Source of the DNA: Candidatus Altimarinota bacterium | Lineage (GTDB): Bacteria; Patescibacteriota; Gracilibacteria; BD1-5; UBA6164 | Direction of reading: 5' to 3' | NCBI GenBank assembly: GCA_002749055.1 | Contig: PDTW01000026.1 | Span: 1 to 51,194, forward strand | Length of the DNA: 51,194 bases | Shown: in pieces, positions 22,414 to 34,029 of the stretch | Layout of the letters: each line of letters opens with the position of its first letter | How positions within the stretch are numbered: position 1 is the stretch's first letter | Notes under the pieces: model-generated | What the model was told of the DNA's origin: nothing | The model's input: only the letters and a program-made list of their open reading frames with translations | Databases searched by the model: none | Position numbers and translations under genes: made by a program

Positions 22414-24288
22414 ATGTTACCAATAAAAAACTTAGTAATACTCATAAAAAATAACTTAAAAATTGTAGTAACAATATTTACAATATTCTGCTTATGAATA
22501 TGAGCTTTTGGATATAATTCTATAAAAAAAGATAATAAAAAAGAAATTCCTCAAGAAAATACAACTTCTATAATAGTGAAAAAAAATAATATAGAAAAGA
22601 AATTAGTAAAAAATAATAGCGCTAAAGAAATTAAAAATATAAAAAAACTAGAAAAAAAAGAAGCTGAGAAAATTATAAAATTAACAAAAAAAGAAAAAAA
22701 AGAGTTAATATTAAGAAATTACTTTAAAAAGAAAAATAAAGAAATAGAATTAAACTCTGCACCTGAAAAAACTGAAACGGAAATTAAAATGTTAGAAAAG
22801 AAATATACATGAAAAAATATTAAAAACAATACTAATAAAAAAGAAAATATTCAAAAAAATATAGTAGAAAAAAGTAGTAAAAATAATGAAAACAAAGAAA
22901 ACAAAGTTAAAGAAACTAAAAAAAGAAAAAGTAATCTTATAGATAAACAAAAAGATTTAAACAAGAAAGATGTTTTAAGCTCTCCCCCTAAATCTACTAA
23001 CAAAGTAGTTGTTCAGCCTAAACCTGCTCCAAAGCTTAAACATGCTTATGGATCTAAAACTGCTCCTAAATCTAAACCAAATCCTGAACCTAAACCAACT
23101 CCTGAACCTAAAACTGCTCCTGAACCTAAAACTGCTCCTGAACCTAAAACTGCTCCTGAACCTAAACCAACTCCTGAACCTAAAGGTGCTCCTGAACCTA
23201 AACCAACTCCTGAACCTAAACCAACTCCTGAACCTAAAGGTGCTCCTGAGCCTAAACCAACTCCTGAACCTAAACCAACTCCTGAACCTAAAGGTGCTCC
23301 TAAACCTAAAACTGCTCCTGAGCCTAAAACTGCTCCTGAGCCTAAAAATAATAATCAAATAGAAATACAAGGTTGGTTATATCCTGATAACAATGTGAAA
23401 TGAATTGATAAAGCAAGACTTTATAAACCTAAAGTAATAAAAGCAGAATTTCATAGAATAAATAATAATTGAGAACTAGTTTTAATGAAAGAAGAAGAAT
23501 GGTGATACGGATGATATAGTGATAAAAATATTAAAATATTAAAAAATACTTGAAGTGATATATATACAACTCTTAGTTGACTAAAACCATCTGTAACAGC
23601 ACTTTCTAAAGATTATCAGAAAATAATAAATGTTAGTAAAAAATTATCAACTTTTGTGGTAAATAATAATATTTCGTGAGTTGATGTAGATATAGAAGAA
23701 TTCTGAGCTTGGACTCAGTGAGAGAAAGAAGCTTATTTATCCTTTATATATGAACTTTGAATAAAACTTCACAAGAATAGCAAAAAACTAATTGTTAATC
23801 TTCCTGCTGTTACATCAGAGTCAGAAGCTAATTGGTATAAGCTAAAATATGATGATTTTAACACAACTTGAGAAAAAGGACTATCAAATATAGTAGATTA
23901 TTACTCTATAATGTCATATGACTATATGTTTGATTATGGAGTGGGAACTCCTGTTCAACCACTAGACTGGTTATGAAAAAGTATTGAATATACTAAAAGT
24001 AAATTTGATACTAATAAAATAATTATGTGAATAAATGCTTATTGATACAAAGGAACAAACTGAGAATATACACCTACAAATATAACTTACGAACAAGCAT
24101 CAAAAATTAATAATTTTAATACGGCCCAAAGAGACAATTCAAGTTGAGAAATGTATTGGAATAATTGAAATAAACATTATAGGTATGTCGATGTAGAATG
24201 AATGAACATAAAAAAAGATTACATTTTATCAAAATGAATAAACAAAATTTCTGTATGGCATTTATGATGAAATAAATGGTTTTATTAA
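22414..24288 (+). CDS. GH18-like surface or secreted protein with PEPK repeats
   Basis: 624 residues. There is an N-terminal membrane anchor or uncleaved signal (VVTIFTIFCLGIGAFG), then a very Lys-rich region (about 45-215), then a Pro/Lys/Glu repeat block (residues 218-313), then a C-terminal catalytic-type domain. In that domain GVDVDIEEF gives the DxDxE triad of glycoside hydrolase family 18 (Asp424, Asp426, Glu428), and YYSIMSYDY is the second conserved strand. The first Asp of the usual DGxDxDxE is Ser421. Family members hydrolyse beta-1,4 N-acetylglucosamine chains, or include spore-cortex-like SleL enzymes. Probable role: cell-wall or chitin-type glycan cleavage outside the cell. A 16-bp terminator follows immediately. 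Confidence 0.85.
23065..23352 (+). repeat. 18-bp tandem repeats encoding (PEPKxx)n
   Basis: Fifteen units of 18 bp run from 23083 to 23352, with a degenerate unit at 23065. They encode PEPKPT, PEPKTA or PEPKGA. There is a higher-order pattern of 54 bp (PEPKPT, PEPKPT, PEPKGA) repeated twice at 23191-23298. Pro/Lys/Glu repeats like these often span cell walls. Both strands stay open across the block, but only the plus frame fits the gene. Confidence 0.95.
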
Positions 24289-24289
24289 A

Positions 24290-24326
24290 AAATAAGAAGT
24301 TAGATATTAAATCTAACTTCTTATTT
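24290..24326. terminator. Bidirectional terminator hairpin, 16-bp perfect stem
   Basis: AAATAAGAAGTTAGAT (24290-24305) pairs perfectly with ATCTAACTTCTTATTT (24311-24326) around ATTAA. It lies 1 bp after the GH18-like gene and 11 bp from the end of the convergent gene, so it ends both transcripts. Its core resembles the hairpin at 30395-30426. Confidence 0.85.
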
Positions 24327-24337
24327 CTAATTGGTAA

Positions 24338-25024
24338 TTATTTTCATAAAACCTCCTTTATTTTTTCAAGTGAAATTCTAGATAAAACTTCATTTATTTT
24401 TTTTCTTTCTTCAATAGGTCTTTCATTAATTTTAGCACTAAGAATTTTTAGAAATTTAGCCGAACTTTTAGGCTCTTTAATATAGATAGAAATTAAAATA
24501 ACAGCTTCTTCAAATATATCTTCAGATCCCTTTTCTAAACACTCATCAACAACTGCTAGAAAACTAGTTGCCTGTCTAATTAAACTCTTCATTTCTAAAT
24601 ATTCATTGAATTCTTTCACTAATGAGGAACATTCTTTCAGAACTTTTTCCATTTTTCTCAACTTCTCTTCTGAAAGTTGTTTAACAATTTCATTACTAAT
24701 ATATTTAAAAAATTGTAATCTTACTTCATTAGATAATCCCTCTATTTGAGCAAATTTATGAATGGCTTGGATAGATATAATCAAATCTAATTTATTATTT
24801 TTACCAATATCTCACTCAAAATCTTTTTCAAGACAAATACTAACACCCTTAATTAAATTAATTGCTCTTATTTGAAATAATTTTCTAGTTTCTTCTGAAA
24901 TCCCATTATTTATAACTGAATGTACAGAATCTTTTACGTGACTTTCTGTATTACTATTATTTCATAATTTTAAAGGTCTTTTTCTAAATTCATTAAGATC
25001 TACTATATTATTTTCTTTATCCAT
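24338..25024 (-). CDS. Helical hypothetical protein, 228 residues
   Basis: Start ATG 25024-25022, stop TAA 24340-24338; the last codons are TTA TGA AAA. The protein is soluble and charged, almost wholly alpha-helical (for example QAIHKFAQIEGLSNEVRLQF), and has no known motif. The repeating helical pairs suggest a HEAT/ARM-like or coiled structure. It is the last gene of the cysS unit (109 bp after the M48 gene), though its distance allows a promoter of its own. No family recognised. Confidence 0.78.
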
Positions 25025-25133
25025 ATTTATTAAATATAAGAAATTAAATTATTTTCGCTTTTAGTTATAAGATTTTTTTAATAAATGTCAAGATTATTTT
25101 ATCCTAATAATTTGAAAAATATTAAATTTAAAT

Positions 25134-26501
25134 CTATTTTTTATTTATATTATCTAAGGCTCTCAATCTTTTTAATACTGTAGGATGAGAATAATAAAAA
25201 AATTCATATGCCGGATGAGGTCTTAAATTACTTAAATTATTTCTTGAAAGTTTTATTAATGCAGATTTAAGTTTTTTTGGTTTATAATTAATTCATGCAA
25301 ACTCATCAGCTTCGTATTCATTTTTTCTAGATAAAATATTTCATATCAATCAAAGTATTATTGAAATAGGTGTAAATAAAATTCAAAAAGCTAATATTCA
25401 CACTGCGAAACTTGATTCTTTTGCTCATAAAGCTTGAGAGAATGAATCAATACTCAATGTTAAACTCAAAATATATAACATTAATCAGGTTTGAATTATT
25501 GAAAAAATAAGCATTTGTAATGTATGCTTTCTTTTATAATGTCAAATTTCATGAGCCAAAACTCAAACTAATTCTTCAACTTCAAGATCTTTTATAAGAG
25601 TATCATATAAAACTATTCTTTTTTTAGGTCATAATCATGAAAAATAAGCATTAGCTTTTGAACTTCTTTTACTTCAATCAATTACAAATATATTGTCTAA
25701 TTTAAATCAAACTTTTGTTGCAAACTCTTCAATAGCTTTTCTTAATTCTCAATCTTCTAATGGAGTTTGTTTGTTAAATATCGGAACTATAATACTAGAA
25801 TAAAACATCATAAAGAATAAGCTAAATATTGTCATAACTAGCCAAGTCCATAACCAAAAGGTTTGAGGTACTATTAAATATATCCAAACTATTAAAGATA
25901 TTAAAATTCATCAAATTAGAAAAGTTAAAACTAAACTTTTAATTGTATCTAAAAAAAATAATTTTTTAGTCATTTTATTAAATCAAAATTTATCTTCAAT
26001 AACAAATGTTGAATAATATGAAAGAGGTAAAGAAATTAAAGTTTGTAGAATTGAAATCATTCAAAAGAAGTAAAGTGTTCTTAAAATATCATTAGCCGTC
26101 CATGTACTAAGCATATTATAAAGCCATCAGAAACCTCAAAATAACAATACTAATAATATTATAACAAAACTAAATACACTAGAATATAATCAAAAAACAT
26201 ACTTTGTTTTTTCATATTTCATAGATTTTTTGTATTTATCTTCATCATAAATATCTTTTAACTCCTTAGGAAGATTTGTAGTCCAATTTTTAGTATTCAA
26301 ATATCATATATATTTTGTAAGAAGAAACTCAAAAATTGTAAATCATATAATTATATATAATATAAATTCTTTTGAAAGAATAGAACTTCAACCAGAGCAA
26401 AAATCTAGTCAATTTGTTAAACCAGTTGTGTCTCAAATACAAGCATTTGTAATTTGACTAAAAAGAAAAAATACAATAAATCAGTAAATAAATTTTTTCA
26501 T
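25134..26501 (-). CDS. M48 family CAAX-prenyl-protease-like metalloprotease
   Basis: 455 residues, multi-pass membrane protein. The zinc motif HEIGHYKRKH has His317, Glu318 and His321, and the third ligand is in [11 protein letters not shown]. The N-terminal half with about five hydrophobic segments and the EDKFGFNKMT-like segment match the Ste24 type of the M48 family (EDKFGFNK is characteristic). Bacterial Ste24-like proteins take part in membrane-protein quality control; CAAX processing is unlikely here. It lies 66 bp after the glycosyltransferase gene. Confidence 0.92.
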
Positions 26502-26567
26502 TTATCTTTATTTAATTTTAAATTAAGTGATATTTAGTTTATATAAAAACATTAAAAAAGCTAATTT

Positions 26568-27683
26568 TTAAACATAAATTTTGATTTTTTTCTCAAAGCT
26601 ATCATAAGAAAAATCCTTTGCTCTATTCTCACAATCATTTCTCATACTTAAACATTTCTCTGGTGTTAAATATTTTATAGCTTTTATTATATCTTCAACT
26701 TTTCATCATTCATCAATTAGTATACCTGTTTTTTTATCAATAATAGTTTCTTTAAGTCATCATTCATTCACTCCTAATACAGGTTTTCAAGCTGCCATGG
26801 ATTCAATAGGGACCATTCAAAAGTCTTCATCAATCGGTATGCAAATTCAAGCTATACTTTCTCATATATATTCATTAAAACCTTTATTTCATGGACAAGT
26901 TACGAATTCTATATTTTTACAATTTTTTCATATTTCAAATATTTCTTCTTTTTGTGGATCATTAATTCAATATATTACAATCAACTTTTTATCGGGCATT
27001 TGCTTAAAAGCTTTAACTATATTATCTATTCTTTTAGCAGTAGAAAGCCTTGAAACACTTATATAATAATCTTTTTGTGAAATCCATTTAAAATCTTCTA
27101 ATTTTACTGGAGGATACAAAACTTCTGAATCCAAACCTAAAAAATTCTTTATTCTTTTTTTAGTATTTATTGAGTTTGTTAAAATTAAATCAATATTATT
27201 TAAATCTCTTTCATATAAATATTTAAATATAAAAAATCATATTTTGAAAAATATCTTAGAATAAAAAGGAACTTTAGATAAATAAATATGGTTTAAATCA
27301 TATAAATATCTTGGTGGAGTATGACAATAATATATTTTCTTTGAAGTTTTTTTTGTATTTCTAACTGCACTTATACAGTCTCAAGAAAATATTACTGTTT
27401 CATATTCTTTTAAGAATTTGGTTTTAAACAAAAAAGCCCGCTTTAATTTTATGTGTCTAAATCATTTTTTAAAAATTTCTGAGCTAAGTTCTATCATTTT
27501 TCATCTAAATCATTCTTCTCTCAAATCAAAACTTCACTTACTAAAAAATCAAGATGCTATATCAGCATCAAGAGTCTTAGCCATCATTAAAATAAGCCTC
27601 TCTCATCATCATTTATATAAAAATGTATCATGAAGAATAATTGTTTTTCTTTTTTTATTATCTAATGATGAATATATTTTCAT
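26568..27683 (-). CDS. Glycosyltransferase, family 4 type
   Basis: 371 residues, GT-B fold. The N-terminal domain begins with a nucleotide-sugar-type pattern TIILHDTFLYKGGGERLILM (KGGGER is common in GT4 mannosyl-type enzymes). The C-terminal domain has SVSRLSTAKRIDNIVKAF and ends with EDFGMVPIESMAAGKPVLGV, the EX7E-type donor site. It probably adds a sugar to a surface glycan or lipid. The acceptor and donor are unknown. Its start is 2 bp from the end of trmB. Confidence 0.9.
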
Positions 27684-27685
27684 AA

Positions 27686-28375
27686 TTATTTCTTTAGTTC
27701 TAAATAATTAATTTTTATATCTTGTCACCTAAAAATTTGTTCAAATTCTGTAATCTTATCTTGTTTATACAAATTATCTTTTTCATAATCATTTGATTTG
27801 ATAACTATTTTCCAAGAAGTACCTAATAACTGTGATAAAACAAAATCAAAATATCAAATATTATCTGTTTTAAAAATAAGTTTTCAACCTTTTTTTGTTA
27901 TTTGATATAAATCATTTAAAAAACTTTTTTGTAATAATCTATTTTTTGACTGCCTTTCTTTTTTGTCCCAAGGGTCTGGGAAAAATATATATGTTTTTGA
28001 AATTTCATTTTCTCAAAATATATCTTTTATTTTTTCTCAATACTCTTTTAGTAAAACAAAGTTATCTACTTTTCTATCCTCTTTTCCAAAAACTTTTATT
28101 TGAGAGTTATCATTGTTTTTTGTATTTCAAATAGTTTTTTCTGCAGTTTTATAAAGTCTTTTATATCGTATCTCCATTCATATAAAATTATGATTTTGAT
28201 TATCTCTAACTTCACTACTAAAGAAATTTCATAAACCAGTTCAAATTTCAAGAATTATATTATTATTATTACAAAAATAGTCTTTCCATCTTCATTTATA
28301 TCAAGAAATCAAATCTTTATCAACAAAAATCTTAGGATGAACCTTAACTTTTTCTATATATGGATTATTTATCAT
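27686..28375 (-). CDS. trmB: tRNA (guanine-N7-)-methyltransferase
   Basis: 229 residues. It methylates G46 in the variable loop of tRNAs using S-adenosylmethionine. Seen are ILEIGTGLGNFF (SAM motif I), FIGMEIRYKRLYK (motif II), and the family core YIFFPDPWDKKERQSKNRL followed by GGKLIFKTDN. In the usual core the sequence is FPDPWPKKRHxKRR, so the basic patch is modified. It lies 4 bp after cysS, which is consistent with a translation-related unit. Confidence 0.93.
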
Positions 28376-28379
28376 TTTA

Positions 28380-29861
28380 TTATATTTTTTCTAAACTACT
28401 TCATTCTCTAGTGTCAATAATTTTATATCAAGCATCATTTATTTTTCATCTTATTTTATCGGCATTAACAAAATCTTTTTCTTTTTTTAATTTATTTCTT
28501 TCTTCTAATAATGCTAATAATTCTTTTGGGATTTTTTCATCCTCTTCATCAAAAAAAGAAAAATCTATTACTCACAAAACTTGATCAAAAGTCCTATACA
28601 TATCAACAATAGCTAATATATCTTCATGACTAAAGTCATTATCTCTCATTATCAAATTAATTTTCTTTTGAAAACCAAATATTACTGCCAATGCTCAAGG
28701 TAGATTAAAATCATCTTCTATACACTTTATATAATCAGAAATTACTATTTGTAAATATTCTCTGAAATCTTTTGAAATTCATTTATTTTTGATTTTCTTT
28801 GAAAGGTATTTTTTTAAATTTTTTAAAGTTTCATCTATTCATTCTAGTGTATTACTTGCTTGTAATAATTTATCAAAACTAAAGTCAATACTATCTCTAT
28901 ATTTTCAATTAATAAAAATAAATCTAGTAGCTCTATATAACATTTTTTTAGTGCTGACTTTGATTTTTCACTTGTCAAAAAGTTTCTCTAAATCTTCTAA
29001 TGTGTAAAAATTTCATTTTGATTTAGCCATTTTCTGTCAATTAACAGTTAAATGTCAATGATGTATCCAATATTTAGAAAATTCTTTTCTCGTACAAGCC
29101 TCAGTTTGAGCTACTTCATTTTGATGGTGAGGAAACAAATTATCTATTCAACCAGTATGTAAATCTATTTGTTGTCAAAAATGTTTCATATTACAAGCAC
29201 TACATTCTATATGCCATCAAGGTCTTCATTTAAGTTTTATTTTTTTACCACCTATTTCAAATTCTTCTTCCCAGAAATTTTCTCAATCTTCTTTCTTCCA
29301 AGCTTTCCAAAGTGCAAAATCACTAGCTTGATCCTTATCATACTCATCATTGTCTATCCTTGCACCAGATATCATTCAACTCATATCTAAATTGGCAAGT
29401 TTTCAGTATTTAGGAAACTTTGATACTTTGAAATATATGCTATTATCGTCCGATATATAAGCAAATCATCTTCTAAGCATTGTATTAATCATTCTTACCA
29501 TTTCGGGGATTACTGTAGAAATTGGGACTATATTATTTGCCCTTACAATATTTAATTTATCAATATCTTTTAAAAATATCTTAGTAAATTTTTCAGTGAA
29601 ATCTTTTAAACTTTCTCATACCTTTTGACTATCTCTAATAGTTTTATCATCAATATCAGTTAAATTCATCAAAACATTTACATTAAATCAAAGATACCTC
29701 ATTATTCTAACTACAACATCATTTCAAACATAAGTTTTTAAATTTCAAATATGAGCATAATTATAAACTGTTGGTCAACAATGGTAAACCTTTACTTCAT
29801 TTTGTTTAAGTGGTTTAAATTCAAGTTTTTCTTTAGTATTTGGATTATATATTTTTAACAT
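28380..29861 (-). CDS. cysS: Cysteinyl-tRNA synthetase
   Basis: 493 residues, class I synthetase. It has [15 protein letters not shown] (zinc Cys plus HIGH-type loop HIGN), the zinc-binding [15 protein letters not shown] and [10 protein letters not shown], and GQKMAKSKGN as the KMSKS loop (second Ser changed to Ala, seen in other CysS). Its ATG overlaps the stop of the upstream ferredoxin gene (TAATG), so translation is probably coupled. The length is slightly above the usual 460. Confidence 0.97.
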
Positions 29862-30142
29862 TATTTCTTATTATTAGATTTATTATCTTTCCTTTTTTGA
29901 TTTTTTAATCAAGCTTTAATTTTCTCTAGTACTAATTTAGAAGCTAATGAAGGATTCACTTTCTTATGTAAATCTTTATCAACATAAATTATTGGTCATT
30001 CTTCACAATTTCAAGTACACATACAATTCTCAATAATAAGATTATCATAATTATAAAAATCCTTATCAGATTTTAGTCTTTTTATTATATATTCACTATA
30101 CTTACTAGAGCATGATTTACCCGTACAAACCTGTATCTTCAC
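29861..30142 (-). CDS. Thioredoxin-like [2Fe-2S] ferredoxin
   Basis: 93 residues, start GTG 30142-30140 chosen because the family begins right there with KIQVCTGKSC; no ATG is available before the first ligand. Cluster ligands are in VCTGKSC and CMCTGNCEEGPIIYVD, the same layout as thioredoxin-like ferredoxins and the NuoE C-terminal domain (CxxxxC ... CxxxC). The C-terminus is Lys/Asn-rich. The TAA stop overlaps the cysS ATG by one base. It is the first gene of the unit cysS-trmB-glycosyltransferase. Confidence 0.85.
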
Positions 30143-30209
30143 TTTTATTTTTATTAGAAAAATATATGTTAAAAATATACTTATTTTTTCAAAAAAGTCT
30201 AAAAATTAT

Positions 30210-30236
30210 TTGATTATTATTTTTTTTCTATATAAT
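30210..30236 (+). promoter_or_regulatory. Possible promoter of tRNA-Phe
   Basis: TATAAT at 30231-30236 lies 42 bp before the tRNA. A TTGATT at 30210-30215 gives a 15-bp spacer, which is short; TTATTT at 30207-30212 gives 18 bp. The AT-rich context makes chance matches likely. Confidence 0.35.
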
Positions 30237-30278
30237 TGGCTAGCTATTAAATAAATTGTTTAATACCAAAAAATTAAT

Positions 30279-30353
<75 letters not shown>

Positions 30354-30394
30354 TTTTTAATAAAATCCTCCTCTAAAATAAAATTAAATTTTAT

Positions 30395-30426
30395 AAAGTT
30401 AGATATTCATATTAATATCTAACTTT
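30395..30426. terminator. Terminator hairpin after tRNA-Phe
   Basis: AAAGTTAGATATT (30395-30407) pairs with AATATCTAACTTT (30414-30426), followed on the plus strand by TATTTT. The 13-bp stem is perfect. It shares the core GTTAGATATT with the hairpin at 24290-24326. Confidence 0.7.
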
Positions 30427-30461
30427 TATTTTAAGGAACATCTGAAAAACTCATAAATAAC

Positions 30462-30501
30462 TTAAAAGAGAGAAAAGTTAAACTAATTTTCTCTCTTTTA
30501 A
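30462..30501. terminator. Second hairpin, 15-bp perfect stem
   Basis: TTAAAAGAGAGAAAA (30462-30476) pairs with TTTTCTCTCTTTTAA (30487-30501) around a 10-nt loop. It lies between the tRNA and the antiporter gene. It could be a second terminator or a structured leader of the antiporter transcript. Confidence 0.6.
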
Positions 30502-30601
30502 CTATAAAAACTATATATTTTTATAATTAAATCAAAATTTTTGTTATTAAAAAGAAAATATGATAAAATATTTTTGATAAATTTAATTAAAAAATATATA
30601 A

Positions 30602-32725
30602 ATGGAACAAAGTTTTTTATTCAATTCAGCCTCACTTGTATTTTTACTAATTATATCTAGTATAACTTATATATTTAGTAAAAAAATAAATTTCCCATAT
30701 ACAATTTTGTTAGTATTAATATGACTTATATTAATACCTCTTTCCAAAATATCTTTTTTATGATTTATAAATGATTTTTCACTTAATCCAAATATATTAT
30801 TTTTTGTTTTTCTTCCCTTACTTTTATTTGAAGCATGATATAATATAAATATAAGAGAGCTAAAAAATAATTGGATAATGATTTCTATTTTATCAATATT
30901 CTGAGTTATATTATCATCTTTGTTAATTTGATTTTCTTTATTTTTAGGACTAAATCTAGTATGATTTAATATTGATTTTTTAATATGTTTGTTATTTTGA
31001 AGTTTAATATCTGCAACTGATCCAGTAACAGTAATAGCTATATTTAAATGACTTTGAGCTCCCAAAAGGCTTACTTTAATATTTGAATGAGAAAGCTTAT
31101 TTAATGACGGAACAGCAGTTGCACTTTTTATGATAGTATTAACTATGATAATGAATTGATGAGAAGTAGATAGTTTAGACGTAATTCAATGAATTTTCTC
31201 ATTTTTCACAATGATATTTTGATGAATAATTATATGATGAACTTGATGATATTTATTTTCAAAACTTTTATGACATATTAAATATAATGAAGAAGCTGAA
31301 ATAACAATTGCTCTTTTGTCATCATATACTGTTTTTATAGTTGCAGAATATTTTTCTCATCATTTCTCATTTTTGCCAATATCTTGAATAATAGCAACAG
31401 TAGTATCAAGTATAACTATATGAAATTACTGAAAATACAAGATAACTCCGAAATCAGAAGATCATATGAATAAATTTCTGATATTTTTTACTTTTGTAAT
31501 AAATTCTCTTGTTTTTATATTGATGTGATTAACATTAGATAGTATTGAGGCAATTTTTCTAGACTTTACAATCCCAATAATTATAGCAATATTAGTTTTA
31601 TTATTAGCAAGATTCTTAACTGTTTATTTATCAATATGAATAGTAAATAGTTTCAAATTAGAAGAAAGAGTCCCAGAAAAATGGAAATCAATCTTATTTT
31701 GGTGATGATTAAAATGAGTACTGGCAATAATGCTTGTAATGATGATACCTTCTGAGTGAAATGCATGATTTGAAAAGATTCTTGAATTTGAGAATAATAT
31801 AGGGTGGACATACAGTTATCATTTTAAAGACTTTTTAACAATAATAACTATATCTAGTATAATGTTTAGTTTATTTGTCAAAGCACCAACGATATCTTAT
31901 TTGATGAGAAGAATTGGGATTTGAAAGGTGGAAGTATTTGAAAAGGTTGAAGAAGAAGAATGGAAAATAATCGCAAATTTAAAAATTATTGAAAAGTTGG
32001 TAAAATTCTATAAAAATAATTTCTTAGATAAAAAAGAATATTTAAAGCTAAAAAATAAGTATAAGAATGATACAAAAAAAAGTGTCAGGAAAATTAAAGA
32101 AATATTAAGAAACAAAGAAGATGATCTTGAGATATTTATAAAAAGAATTATCTATAAATATGCCTTATGAATAGAAAAACAATACTTAAAAAAACTTTTT
32201 TTCTATAAAAAAATTGAAGAAAAGAATTTTTTAACAATGCTTAATGATATTGAATTAAAAATCCAATCTATAAATAATAGATTAAAAAACAAATGAGAAG
32301 AAGAAAAGGAAAAACCATGTTTTTTAAGAAAAATGCTACTATTAAATACTAAATTTAATATTTATGATATATATATAATAAATAGAACTAAATATACTAT
32401 TTGAAAAAAAGTAATTAGAGATTTAAAAAGTATTCCAAATGAAAAATCTATATTTGATGAAAAACTGCTTAAATATGTTATATGAATTTATGAATATTCT
32501 TGTGATTTAGCAAATAAAAAAAGAGTTGAAATAAAGGAAAAAAATCCTATAGAGATTTGACTACTAGAAAAAAATATATTAAATAAAACATTTTTAAAAG
32601 TAGAAGAAAAACTTTTAAAAGATCTTAATAATAAAGAAATTATACCTGTAAAGTTCTATAATAATCTAATTTGAGATTTAAACAAAGAATTATATAGTAA
32701 TAGTAAACCTAGCCACCTTTCCTAG
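30602..32725 (+). CDS. Sodium/proton antiporter, CPA1 (NhaP) family, with long cytoplasmic tail
   Basis: 707 residues. About the first 440 form the membrane part with some 12 hydrophobic segments. The ion-binding motifs are SATDPVTVIA (Asp140) and FEGESLFNDGTAVALF (Asn168-Asp169), diagnostic of CPA1 exchangers, plus GGLKGVLAIML. About 260 charged, helical residues follow, with Lys/Glu-rich coiled-coil character; this cytoplasmic tail is likely regulatory. It exchanges Na+ or K+ for H+. Its stop codon overlaps the stop of the convergent M48 gene by four bases (CTAG palindrome). Confidence 0.93.
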
Positions 32726-33477
32726 TCTCGCAAAAGTTCACAACTATTTGAGTTATATCACTTTTCTTTTATTAAAGTTTTTATTTTATCAATCCTACTT
32801 TTAGTTATTGGATGTGAACTAGCAAAGCTACTTACATTATCTAGTAAAGAATTATTATTTTCAAAGAAATCTAAACTACATCAAACATCTAAAGAATAAT
32901 TATAAACAAAATCTATAGCTTTTTTATCAGCAGAATATTCTATATTTTTAGAATAGATATTAGTTATCCCATTTACAGAATAACCTATATCATCATTTAT
33001 TCACAACACTATTAATAATATTTTAATAGGAAAATCTGAAAAGATTTTTTTTAAGACATCTCTATTCTCTAAATGAGCTACTTCATGTCAAACAATAAAT
33101 AAAAGAGAATTTTTATGTTCTATATTATTATATAAAGATTCTGAGATAATTATTTTAGCTCATGGCAAAGTATATGCATTCTCCTCTCATAGATTTGCCA
33201 CATAAATATCATACTTAAAATCACTTCATAATATACCTCTTAACTGCTTAGTTAAATCATTATTAATTTTAAATTCTGATAAAAAACTATCTCAAAACCA
33301 TTTTTTTTCAGTTTCTATAGATATATAGTTTACCAATATATTTCAAATTATTATCAAAAATACATAGAGTGTAATAATAATTAGTAGAAACATTGATATT
33401 AATTTAATTCAAGATTTTATTAATGGCTCTCTTGAGATATTATAATTCTCAGAAATTTCTTTTACTACTATTTTCAT
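32722..33477 (-). CDS. M48 family metalloprotease (HtpX/BepA-like)
   Basis: 251 residues, start ATG 33477-33475. There is one hydrophobic segment near residues 25-45, so the catalytic part is membrane-anchored. The zinc motif is VGHEVAHLENRD with His131, Glu132 and His135, and the likely third ligand is in KNIEYSADKKAIDF. It is a second M48 protease unrelated in layout to the Ste24-like one. Family role: proteolytic quality control of membrane or envelope proteins. Stop TAG 32724-32722 overlaps the antiporter stop. Confidence 0.9.
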
Positions 33478-33510
33478 GTTTAATATTTATTTATATAGCT
33501 TTATAATAAC

Positions 33511-33550
33511 AAAAAAGACTAAAAATAAAAATTTATTTTTAGTCTTTTTT
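33511..33550. terminator. Terminator hairpin, long A/T stem
   Basis: AAAAAAGACTAAAAATAAA pairs with TTTATTTTTAGTCTTTTTT (33532-33550); the stem is near 19 bp with a minimal loop. It follows the YbjQ-like gene pair (which ends at 33561) and precedes the M48 gene, which then needs its own promoter. Confidence 0.7.
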
Positions 33551-33560
33551 GGCTTTTTGT

Positions 33561-34004
33561 TTATAACATTTTTGTAGCAGTAGCATAAGCTAATACTTCT
33601 ATACTTCAAACATTTCATTTAGTTCATTTAGAAATACTTGAGGTTTCTAATCTAAGATTAATTAAACAATTATATCATAAGTTTTTAGCTTGTTTTTTTA
33701 CTCTTATTATAGCCTCCCTTCTAGCTCTATCTAAAAGTGTTTCATAAACAACTATTTTTCATCAAAAAAAATTTATAAATCCAGCAACGAATTTTTTAAA
33801 AAAATCTATTGAAATAACAACATTTCAATTTAATAACTTTGTTCATTCTAGTTGAATTTCTTTTGCATCTCTTTTTGATAAAATAACTATATTTTTTAGT
33901 TCATTTTCATCTATTTTTATTCTTTTATAATGCTTCTTTTCCAAATAAGTTCAAAAACCATATCAAAGAAAAAGCAATAAAAGTAGGTATATTAAATCAA
34001 ACAT
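33561..34004 (-). CDS. YbjQ/UPF0145-like protein with N-terminal membrane segment
   Basis: 147 residues. It starts with a hydrophobic segment MFDLIYLLLLLFLGYGFGTY. The C-terminal part follows the YbjQ pattern: an Arg/Ala-rich helix LLDRARREAIIRVKKQAKNL, GYNCLINLRLETSS and a final VLAYATATKML (compare 'GANAViNvRf' and 'YGTAV' of the family). The family fold is known (heavy-metal-associated domain or TraT-like), but the function is not. It is the downstream member of a tandem pair, 25 bp after the shorter paralogue at 34030. Confidence 0.75.
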
Positions 34005-34029
34005 AATTTCTTGTTAACAAATAATATAT

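Noticed and set aside
23083-23352. Regular repeats that could look like a CRISPR array
   Set aside because: The unit is 18 bp with no spacers, and it codes in frame for PEPK. No cas gene is nearby.
22975-23370. Long open frame on the minus strand, Arg/Phe/Ser-rich
   Set aside because: It is the antisense of the PEPK repeat. The repeat keeps all frames open, and the plus frame belongs to a recognisable GH18-like protein.
24276-24784. Plus-strand short ORF overlapping the terminator and the 228-residue gene
   Set aside because: It is antisense to a minus-strand gene and starts inside the GH18-like gene end.
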